The notes under the pieces were generated by a model that saw nothing but the letters and a program-made list of their open reading frames with translations, was not told the origin of the DNA and searched no databases. A DNA stretch of 64,000 nucleotides from Bursaphelenchus xylophilus (lineage: Eukaryota > Nematoda > Chromadorea > Rhabditida > Aphelenchoididae): assembly GCA_904066235.2 (NCBI GenBank), contig CAJFCV020000003.1:6262001-6326000 (forward strand), read 5' to 3'. Every line of letters begins with the position of its first letter. Positions within the stretch are counted from its first letter, which is position 1. Below, one piece after another: positions 22,608-34,300 of this stretch. The position numbers were made by a program, and so were the translations under genes.

Positions 22608-25600
22608 ATGAGCAACGTTGAGTCAAACGGGACTTCCAACTCAGTAGGTATTTGATGGCTGTCATTGATTTAATCTTCAGGAAAAGTTGAAAATCGCTGC
22701 TAGAGGACTCGAAAACGCCATCGATGGAGGGAAAATTGATTATGAAGCTTGCCGGGAAGTTGTGGAAGCCTTGAAGAACTGTTCAGGTAGTTGTAAAGTT
22801 ACAATTCAGCTTGTTATGGTTTTAGATGTGCCTGAGCCAATTTTGAAAGGATTGGCGTTTGTCGTCGCTTCCAACGTTGTTAACTGCAAGACCATTGTAA
22901 ATGATTCCGCAAGCCGTATACTGTTTGCTTTATTGAAGAAGGATTTTGTTAAAGGATTGGAATTTTTCCTTAAAAGTTATTCCAAGGTTCAGCCTTCAAT
23001 ACCAGTAGACAAAACGTGAGTTGTAAAAATGCAGAGCTGACTGTTTGCATGTTAGATGCGTTTATGGCAAGAAGGATTACATTGTAGTTCGTTGGATTAT
23101 CAGAGCTTTACTGGAAGCTCCAAAGAGTGTTCAATTGGCTGACGATATTTTGTTTTTAGCGGTAGGGTCAGCAAAATTTTGTACTTTCTTAGTTTGTTAC
23201 CGTTTCAACTATAACCTACCGGCTTCCGCAAACGTTGCATAAGAAGGTTTTTGTTTCAGTCCGAAAGTGCTTGGATAAAGTAAGTTGGCTTAATTATTAA
23301 AGACTTGTATTTTAGTATCCCGTTGGGCATATTCTAACCCTTTTGGAATCAAAACTTTCCTCAGAAACCGATAATTGGAAGATTTTTACTGCATCCTGTC
23401 TTCTTGTTTCGGCTTCCACAGCATCGGACAGAATTCAAACGGAAGAAGTCAGGAAAGTTGCAAAGTTTTGGTTGAAGTCGTTTTCTGCCGTGTTCTTGCA
23501 AGCTAAGGTATATCCAGGAGACGACCTTTACCTGTTCGGTGATGGATATGAATCATTTTCTATTCTCAATTACTCGGAGTACGGCCCTGATCTGCAAGGG
23601 TCGCTGCGAAGGTTGTTCTTGAGAACCAGTGAAGTCGCGGTTCCTTTGTTGAAGATAATTTTGTCTAATACTTTCCCTGTGAATCAAGAGTTTTCATCAT
23701 TTGTTGGTGAATTGTTAACAGGTAAATTGGAGCAATATTTACTTATCCAATTTAGATGTTGCTTCTTCAATCAACGATAAAATGCACGATGACACTGCAT
23801 TTGTCATGTCTAAGGTTTGGATTCACATGGATCCAAAAATACGAACCCAAGCCTTCGAGAAATTCTTTGGTATGGAAATTTTTATAGAGTTATGGTTTTA
23901 GGAAAACAGAGTAAAGCCAAAGGAAGGCTGGAATACATGATTGCCATCAAAGAAGAACTGAATTTAAAACTGGAGAAAAATAAGAACGCGGAGGAATTTG
24001 TGAAATATTTGGGCGAGTACTTGGAGAAAGAGATCCCGACATGCAGTACGTAATTACTTTTCCGTATTATTCTTTTAGAGGCAGATAACGTTGTTCAAGT
24101 ATACATGCAAGTGTTGCAAGCATGTGTGGGCTATAGTGATGATTTGAGAGAGAAGGCAGTTACCATTTCGACCAAACTTGTAAAAAGCCCGCTGCCAAAT
24201 GGACAGTCTGCTGCTCTCGGGGCTGCTGTACTTACCGATGTGGGAGTATCTGATGATGTTATTTTTCCGATTATTACCGATGCTGTTGGAAAAACTTTTA
24301 CTTCTCCTGCCGTTTCTGCCGATTTTGTGTTCAATATTTCGTTGCTATTGTTTTCCAAGTTTGAAAATGACAAAAAATATGAAGATTTGTTTATCAAGGT
24401 ATTGGAACATGATGTTTACGCAAAGGAAAGATTTTTGCATCATCTCAGTGAATTCAGTAAGTTGGCTGGATTATTGGATATTTGGTTTAGACTTGTGTAA
24501 GGGGAACATGTTTGCTGAGCAATTCTTTCGATGCATTACCAAATTGACTTCTGTTAAGCTGCCAGAGCGATCTCCCCTGCTAAGCTTTGTCTACATTTTG
24601 TTACACTGGAAAGACCGTTCCTGTCGACGCACCGATAAAACTCAGTTGTTGTCCGAAGTTCCATTGAAGAAACTATCATGGGCATTGGAGTTACTAACGG
24701 CGCGTCTAAATGATTTTTCTTTGCTTGAGGTACGTCTATATCCCCTGAACTTAATCCACGGCTGCTGTAGACAACTACCAAAATTTTTGATGTTTATTTC
24801 CCGAATAACAATTGGAATATGTCGGATGTGTTTATCAACAGTGCGTTCTACAACTTCTTCGCTTCTGTGGAATCATATTTGAAACGAGAGACAAACGACG
24901 AAATTAAAACCGAATTGGTTTATCAACTGGTTTTGTATCTGAACAATAACTCTCATCGGAATGAAAAGGTTGTAACAGCATTGGCAGGTCATGCGGCCAG
25001 GGATGGAGAACTGAAAAATGTGTTGTTTGGATCATTGGGTTCCAAGTTAGATTTGCTTCTACAGTATCCCGACTTGAAATGTCGTCAGAGAGCAGTTGAA
25101 TGGCTGGTTGGAATCGAGTCAGAAAACTCGCTCTTCAGGGACTTTGTTTGGACTTCTTGCATTGAATTCTGCAAGAAATTAGACATCAAGAAGCTGAATG
25201 AGGTTACCGAAATGGAAGCGGCAATCTTCTTCACTGCCGAAGGCACTCTCCATAATACACGAGTCATTGATGAGTAAGTTTATGTCGGGGTAAGTAATCT
25301 TATGACTTTAGAAATTCTGACGCCGGGTTGGATACAAGGCAGAACTTGAGGAAGGAAAACAAGGCTTATAAGTTTAAGGATCAGCTGGCTGAGATTGAGT
25401 TAAGAAAAGAATTAGCCGAAAGGAATAAAAAAGAAGGGAAGTTGAATGACCGACAGAAACAAGCAATTCAGAAGGAGCTTCTTAAAGAAACGGTACGAAT
25501 TGTGTGAAACTATTTTTTGTGTGATGTAAAAATTATTTATGGGTTGCATTTTTAGACCTTGCGAAAGGAGTTGATTCCGTTTTTCGAGGGATTTAGGGAT

Positions 25601-28600
25601 CTGGCTGATCTTCTTCAATCTGCCGTCAGAGCCGACCCAAATGGGGCTCTGAAGAATTATTACTTGTATCACGATGCTCTGGTGCCTGTTTTAAAATCTT
25701 ATTTGGTGAAGGACTTGGCATTTGAGTGCCTCACTACATATGCGAATGTTTTCTTTGGTCACACTACAGACTTTTTGAGTAAGGGAATTCTAAGTAAGAC
25801 AGTGATAATATATTTTTAGAGGAAAGAGCACTGTCTGCCGTACTTAGAGCTACGAATTCTGTAACATCAATCAAGGAATGGGAATGGGAGTCTTTACTAG
25901 ATCAGATCTCGCAGATGACCAGTTCGATGAGCATGCTGTGCATGATGAACAACTTCTTGGAGGATGAGAATGCAATTGATGCTTTGGAACAACTTCAGGA
26001 GGAAGAAAACAATGAAGAGTTCTTCAATGAAGGACTGACTTTAGGGAAATTGGCCTTTGTTCTCCCCGTTTTTGAACGTGTCTACAAAGATGAGAAAATA
26101 GATGATCGGCTACGAAGAGAGGTGACAGGATTCCTGAAGTCCGCTTTTTCTATCGATTTCTTGACGGTAAGAAAACAGGGAAATTCATACAAAATATTAT
26201 ATTTCCAGGCTGATGAACGGTCTTGGGCCCCGTTAAATATCTTGAACAAGCTTTTGCTGGATGTATTGACGGATGTGAAAACCCGCGATTACTTCCCGGA
26301 CGTCTTCAATCTGTTAAAGGATGCTTTGAAAGAACTGGACGAGAACAGTAAAGACTCTGCTGAGACGGCAAAGTTTGTGTCAGCTCTTATTGGACATCTG
26401 AGGAACACAAATGAATATGTGCGTGAGCATGTGGCACTCTTGCTGGTGGTTGGGCAGAACATCTTGATGCTCAATTTCATTAAGAAAGACGATTTTCCAC
26501 AGATTGTTCCTTTGTTGATTGCCTCAAAGGAAACGCACCCGGCCACTTCAGAGGTCATGCAGTTTTTATGTCAAGGGCTGGAAATCAAAACCGAGCAGAA
26601 AGTAAGATTTTTAATGAGTTGTTTAATTGATGTTATTACAGTACCACGATTGTCTGATGGAAGAATTGAAGTATCCTCATGATTTTTGGCAACAAGGAGC
26701 TGCGGAATGTCTGAAAGGATTGTTTTCCTCTGATACCATAAAGAAGTGCCATACTTTATATGATGAGCTGTTGAAGGTATGACCAAAGTTTCTTCCATTA
26801 TTGTTTAGATTGTTCCCGCTGTGCACGATAACGTCGGACGAGTGATTTATCCTGAAAGAGATCCTTGGGAAAGTCGAAGAGGATTGGCTTGTCTACTCAA
26901 GCATGTTGCTGATGATGAATGTTATGACACAAAGCTGTTTGACGAGTTTTTTACTTTTCTGGTGCCTAAGGGTATATCCGACCCGAATGAAATCGTTCGA
27001 AAAATGATGTATGAATCTGCGGCCGCTATAATTTCGCATGTAAGTTTCGTCAGCTTAATGTAAGGGAAATTTGTTTAGAATGGGGCCAACAAGGTAGATT
27101 TTGTTTTGCCATTACTGGAGAGGTTGCTGACGGGTGTGCCGGATACACAGGAAGGAGACATTTTGAGGAACGGATTGATCTGTTTGATGGGAACTCTGGC
27201 CAGATATTTGGAACCATGTTCACCGAAGATGAAAGCCATCTTTAGAAAATTAATTGAAGCATTGGCCACTCCGTCCAGACAGGTTCAAGAGTCGGTTGCT
27301 CTGTGTTTACCACCATTAGCAAAGCCGATGGGGGATGAAGCTGTCGAGGAGTTATCGAAGATGATGAGACACTTGCCGCAAACCAAAAACTTTGCCGAAC
27401 GTTGCGGATTCGCTTATGGGATTGCTGGGCTAACCCGTGGTCGGGGTTTGGTTACCCTGAGAGACATAAAGTTCATCGAGTATATCTCAGAAATGTTCGA
27501 AGCAAAGGAGTCCAATATCCGAGAGTCAGCCTGCATTTTATTTATGACGATGAGTTTGTAAGTTTTTTAAATAGATTTAAAAATATTTGTAGTGTTCACG
27601 GGAAGGCGTTTGATCCATACATCTCAAAGATCCTGAAGTATTTGATCAGTGCTTTCGGCGACTCCTCCGAGTCCGTTCGGTTGGCCGCAAAAGAAGCTGG
27701 TGGCATGATGATGTCAACTGTCACCCCCGCTGGCGTCAAGATTTTCTTGCCGCAGATTCTTGCTGGTTTAGAAGAAGAAGCATGGAGAACAAAGTGTGCT
27801 AGTGCTGACTTCTTGGGAAGTATTTCAAACTGTGCCCCTCGTCAGTTGTCAGAATCTCTGCCGAAGGTCGTCCCGAGGTTGGCCACTTTGATGACTGACT
27901 CACACGCCAAAGTCCGTGCTTCTGGTGTCTTTGCTTTGAAGCAGATTGCTACGGTTATTACGAATCCCGAGATTTTGGCTATAAGTTCGCATATGATTGC
28001 CGCTTTTGTGGAACCCGCCAAGGAAACTACTCGGGCACTTCAGACAATTGTCAACACCAAATTCGTTCATTTCATTGATCCACCATCACTGGCATTAATG
28101 ATGCCTATATTGAAACGTGCTTTGTTAGACAGGGAACCTGAAGGACGGAAGATGGCTGCCAACGTTGTTACCAATGTTTTTTCAATTGCCGATGAAAAGG
28201 TAGGCGAACTTCCTAACGAAGGATTTTGATTTGGTGACTTTTTTTTAGGATATAGCACCATACATGGAAATGCTGATACCAAATCTGAAACATTCGCTGC
28301 TTGACCCGTCTCCGGAAGTCAGAAGTGCTGCCGCACAGGCCATTGGGGCAGTGGTTAGGCACAACACCACTGGCCTTTTCACCAGTTACACTACTGATCT
28401 TTTGCCATGGTTGAAGGAGCACATGATGTCTCGTTCTTCTATGGTCGATCGTTTGGGTGCTGCTCAAGGTCTTGCTGAAGTTATTCCTGCATTTAAGAAC
28501 GGTGTCGAAACTATCATGGACCATGCTATTACTTTCACCGAAGACGTGAACAATGAGGCCTCGATGAGAGATGGTTACATTCGCCTGTTCACTTATCTCC

Positions 28601-31170
28601 CTTCAACGATGGGCGAGAAGTTTGTGCCATATATTGAGAGAGTTATTCCGTCTATTCTGTCGGCGTTGTCCGACGAAACCGAATATCTTCGACAGTCTGC
28701 TCTTCATGCAGGACAGATTCTAATCAAAACATATTGTTCCCAGGCCAAGCAATTGTTATTACCTTCTCTTTTGGAGGGTGTCTTGAACGAGAATTGGAGA
28801 ATCAGACACGCAGCGGTCACTCTCATTGGTGACTTCTTGTTTAATATCTCTGGAATCAGCAGCAAGATGACGTCTGATACAGCTACTGAGGATGATACGT
28901 TTGGAATGGAATCGGTTAACAAAACAATTGTAAAATACGTCGGACAGAAGTCGAGGGATAAGATTATCGTCTCTCTTTATATTGCTCGTTTTGATTGTGC
29001 TGTCCAAGTACGACAGGCGGCTTCTCATGTATGGAAACTGGTGGTTCCAAACACTCCAAGAACTGTCAAAGAAAGCTTGTCTTCGCTCTACGATCTCATT
29101 GTCTACTGTTTGGGAACCTCAACTGAGGATAGACGAATTGTAAGTCTTTCGTTTTTTTTACATCTGATTTTAGATGGGTCTGGAATGTCTCTCTGAAGTT
29201 GTTCGTAAGATGGGCGATCGTATCATGGAGATTCTCATGGGCGAAGTTCGAAAGAGCTTTGAATCCACCGACGAAGTCAACAGAAAAGGAGCAGCCGAAG
29301 CGCTCACGATCATTCTAAATTGCGCTAACTCTGAAGCCATTGAAGAGCACAGTAAGACCTTTATTAATATCTTCAGGATCTGCTTGCTGGATGCTGATGG
29401 CGATGTGAGACAGTCTGGCGCGGATGCATTTGCGGCCTATTACAATGTAGGTGGTCTCGACGAGTACAGTTTATTTGAAAAATTTTTAGAAGGCTGGAAT
29501 AACGGCTATGGAAGAAATCGTGGAACCTCTGTTTAAGGAGTATGCTGCCAACCAATCTGAAGGAGTATTAGATGGAATCGTAGCCATTTTATCCGCTAAT
29601 AGGAAGGGTCGTGTTTTGACTGTTCCATCCTTAATCAACAGGCTTCTGAACTTCCCTCGAAGGGCTCATGTGTTGGCTAGACTAACTGAAGTGGCCGCAG
29701 ATACTATTGAAAGAAGTTTGATTGAGGTTTTAACTAAATTGCTGAAGGAACCTGACGATGAGAATCCTACTGTTTTCTTCAATGATTGTGCTAAACTGGT
29801 CAAGTGTGCCCGAAGTGTCTTCTCAATCACAGCCATTTCCAAGTTCCTCACGCAACACGCATCTGAAGGAAACGAATTGGCCGCAAAACTTTTGGGAGAA
29901 TTGATCAAGAACACGGATGTCGATTATTTGGACGAGGTGCTGACTGTCTTTGTGGAAGGTATTATGACTCTCTACGTCTCACCTAACAAGGCCATCAACG
30001 TGGTTGGAGCAGCTACACTAACTAGTCTTGTTAATACTTTGGAACCGCGAGATGTCCTGGAGATTCCAAATGACTTGACTATTTTCTTAAATGCCGCTCA
30101 AAAGGAAGGAAAACCCTTAGAATTTCATGGATTGTCACAACCAGGAGGATGGAAGCCTTTCATTGACATTATTGGAATTGCATCACGGGCAGGTTCTCTC
30201 GAACAGAGAGACAAAGCAGTCCGCGTTGTAGCTGATTTTATGGAGGTTGCTTCCGCCGAAGCATTGAGACCAGTGGCGCCATTGGCTGTGGGAACTCTTC
30301 TCAGACTGCTTGCTGATCATTGTCCTCCAGTGTTGAAACTGAATTCGATTAGGATGGTCGAAATTTTGGTGGAGAAAGTAAGTTGCTTGCACTTTCTTTT
30401 AACAAGGAAAGTACTTCTAAAATTTTCAGAATATGTAAAAATTAGCTGCTCAATTTTGGTTTGTTACATGTGCGTGGTGTTGCGATAAAAGTCCTGAGGG
30501 TTTTTTCGCCCTTACAAACCTAAATTGGGAAGCTAATTTCTACATTTTCTAAATCAGAAAAATTTTGCGACTTTTTGGATATATGTCTCGACCTGCAGCT
30601 CCATACCCCATAGAAGAAATTTCCTTGTAAATATATTTTGTAGGTTTCTCAATTAATGCGCAACTTCGGACCTCAGCTTCTTGGATTTTTGCTGCGAATC
30701 ATTCAGGAGACGGTAGAAGAATCATCAAATGAGATCGAACATCTTCGAAGTGTTACTGCAGGTGCAATTGCCAAAATATTGAAGAATCATCCAAGACAAG
30801 AAGTGGCGCTGATTGACACCTTCACGACTATGACCAATGTTGATTCGAACATCCAGTAGGTTATGAATAAGAGTTCAGTTTATTTTCCTTTAGGCCATGT
30901 ATTCTTGAAGCCATAACTCAAGCTGTTTCATCAACTGGACCTTCTGTGAGTGATGCTGTGGTGCGCCTGATTGATGAATATGTCGCTGAATACCTAAGAA
31001 AAGGGGATGACAACGAGAACATCGACCCCGTTTTTATTAAGAACCTAGCCGGTTTATACGCAGCTGTGAAAAAGGTCAAGTCCGAAGAATCCGATATCCT
31101 GAATGGAACGGGAGGGTCTGATGTGGAAGGCCAATTCTGGAGCGATGCGAGAAAATATTTAAAGGGTTAA
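22608..31170 (+). CDS. gcn-1: GCN1 HEAT-repeat translational regulator
   Basis: A very large HEAT-repeat protein, roughly 2,500 residues over about 20 exons, matching GCN1. GCN1 binds stalled or collided ribosomes and activates the eIF2alpha kinase GCN2. The family core is clear: YPERDPWESRRGLACLL, then the eEF3-like region with KNFAERCGFAYGIAGLTRG, DPYISKILKYLISAFGDSS, VRLAAKEAGGMMM, LPQILAGLEEEAWRTKCAS, LKHSLLDPSPEVRSAAAQAIG and SMVDRLGAAQGLAEV. The C-terminus has HEAT pairs ending YLKG. The first exon is tiny (22608-22643) and splices in phase 0 to 22681. The intron near 30380-30650 is longer than the rest. GatB starts about 140 bp downstream on the same strand, so the two are probably co-transcribed. 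Confidence 0.95.
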
Positions 31171-31313
31171 TTGTTATGTTTTTATTAATTATTATAAATT
31201 TGTTGATCCGGTTTTTAAAGCATAATCGCCTTACGTATAGTTTTTATCTAACCATACTACGCTTCAATCTTTCCCTGCGATCACGGTGTGTTCTTTTTGA
31301 AAATCGGAGCTAG

Positions 31314-34300
31314 ATGTTGAAGATAATTTACTACAATTCTTTCAAACGGCTCTTATCCACACTTGCGCCTTCGATTGGTCTCGAAATCCATGTGCAATTA
31401 AAGGCCAATTCCAAATTGTTTTCTGATGCCCCTGTTACTGATGGTGTGGCCTGCGGTAGTAATCAAACTGTGGCGTTGTTCGATTTAGGCACTCCTGGTA
31501 CACTTCCCACAGTGAATGAAAACAGTGTAAAGGTCTGTGATTTTGCGCAACTTTATTTAACCGTTGTATGGCGAAGCCCGACAACTTGAATTAAATTTTA
31601 ATTTCAGTTAGCTCTCAAAGCTTCAATGCTATTGAATTCGAGTGTATCTCATGAATGCAGATTTGACAGGAAGCACTATTTTTACCCAGACATGCCTATG
31701 GGATATCAGATCACTCAGAATGAGCTTCCTATTGCCAAAAGTGGCCATTTCGATTATTATGTAAGGCAATCGCGAAACAAAATGAAGCGGGCCACAATAA
31801 AGCAGGTCCAGCTAGAGATGGACAGTGGAAAACTGATTCACAATCAAGGATATGACTTAATAGATCTGAACCGAGCTGGTATTGGACTTATTGAAATTGT
31901 GACCGAGCCATGCTTTGAAGGTCCGATTGATGCCTCAGCTTTTGTCGAGAATCTCCGATGGGTATTGGCTGTAAACGACATTTCGGACTGCCAGATGCAT
32001 CGTAAGTCTATAACACGTCATTAAAAAGACCAGGTGGACAACTCAGAGTTGATGCAAATGTTTCCGTCGCCCCTCCGGGATCTAAGGGAAATGTCGTCGA
32101 AATAAAGAATATAAACAGTTTTGTGGATATCGAAAAAACCTTAAAATACGAAATTAGACGACAAGTAGATGTCATAAACAACGGCGGGACTATTGAAACA
32201 GAAACAAGAGGCATTGTCGATGGGTAGGAGATCATCCTTACTTTTAACCCTTTGGATACAAATATGGACAACCGGCAACAAATGGTTACATAATGACCAC
32301 TAATACCACTCTTTCCGCTCGGTAAATTCTTAGCTTCGGGCAAAATATCCTTTTGTCTCCAAAAAAATGTCCTTGCTAAACTGAGGTAGTTCGCTACATT
32401 TCAAGAGTCTTTACCAGATATTGCCACGGCTCCGGAGCCGGCTCTTGGCTCCGGCTCCGAGCAAAATCTGTAAATCACCTCCCATGTGTGTAATCATGTA
32501 TAACCGGTTGACCCCATTCGTATCTAACAATAAAGGGTTAACAACCTGATTTAGGAAAACAGTGTCATCGAGAGAAAAGGGAGAAGGCCATGATTATCGC
32601 TTTCTTCCAGAACCTAACATTCCCCGAATAAAGATCGAAAAGGAGTGGTTGACACAGCTGAGAGAAGAACTCCGCCCGGCATCTTATGTTCATTACATCG
32701 AGAAGCTTGGATTCACTGTTGATTATACATTCGACTTACTTTACGATGACAATTTACGGAGATTTGTGGACGCCGTTTTGTTGAATATCCATTCAGAACA
32801 TTCAAAGTTTGAGCCATTGTTACACGAGTTCCCAAAAATACTGGTAGAATGTGGGGGAACATTTCCACCGCCAGAAGGTAACTTTCCATGGGCCCATCAA
32901 TGAATTTTCAGCAATGATATCCACCTATACGACACTCATCAAATATCTTATTGAGGCAAAAATCACCCGACTCACTTTCATCGATTTGGTGAAGTTTTAC
33001 TTAACAGGAGACACGACTGCTGTGGATAAGGTAATCGAAGTGTTTCACGCATTATCCTCGCATATTTTTTGGCATTCACTGAATTCTTGATTTTTTGCCA
33101 AGTTTTCGATTTCGGAATTGCGTGCCTGGGGTTAGGGTTCGGAAAATTGGGGTATATTCACAGGGTATATTCCCGGGTGTGTTGCGAAATCTCGGGTATA
33201 TTCGGGTATTCATACAATTAGCCCAATATAGTACCAATACATATGAAGTCGTTTGCAACTTATTCATTAACTTAATCACGTTTGGGCTGATATTTTTGAT
33301 TTTCCCAACTACAACGAACAAAACAAGTACTTTAACAATGAAAAAGTTTAACAATCCAATATTTCGCAGTCAGATCTGGATTTTTTTCCCTTTCATCTTC
33401 CGACTCCGGCAACTGGATGACTAGTTTTCGACCTCAAAACCAAGTTTTGAACGAAAAAAAGCAAATTATGACAAAATGTCAACATTCATTGATTTTTTAT
33501 GACCAAAATTCCACTTTTTTTACATTTTTTAATTGTAAAACTTTGAAAATTCCCATAAATACCCGAAAATATCCGTACTTTGTATGTTGGACATACAGTA
33601 CACCGAACTTTTTTTGTGATGCTGACGTCCGATTTTTATAGATTCCACCGTCGTATGGCACACACGACTCTAAACCGTGGTAATCGTTACAAAAAATTTA
33701 AGAAATCACTGATCTTGCTGTTACAGTAACCACTTATCTGCGCACGACATGTTACAGTATGCTTAGGTCTAAATATTTTGAATTTCTTAGTGAAAATAGT
33801 TTGTGAGGGTCGTACAACATAGATAAAACATTAAATTTTGTTTTTAAAATAATCTGCGTAAAGTTTAGCCGAGAATAAATCGAGGTGTACTGTATGTCCA
33901 ACATTAAAAGTGCCATAATTCCAAAACCACCCCTTTTATTTTCTTAAATTTTTGATATGTTGTTACACATATGTCAAGGTGTTTTTGAAAGGTTTCAAAA
34001 GTTGAGACAAGTTGAATGCCGGAAAGTTATATTGAACATGGTATCTTGACATTTCTCAAACCGGTCGAAGGCTAAATCCTAGAACAAAACTGTCAATTAC
34101 AAAAATTTTTCCCATAAAAATCGAAAACGTATACTGGCAAGGTTTTCGGTTGTCCTACTCCAATTTTAGAAAAAATGAAATTTTTATATACCTTACCGGC
34201 AACATTAAAAGTACCATAACTCCAAATCCCCCCCCCTTTTATTTTTCTGAATTTTTGATATGTTGTTCCATACATATCAACGTATTTTTCAGAGGTTTCA

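Noticed and set aside
24199..24882. 227-codon frame at 24199-24882 overlapping GCN1
   Set aside because: Out-of-frame reading of GCN1 exons; the GCN1 frame continues through with HEAT-repeat sequence.
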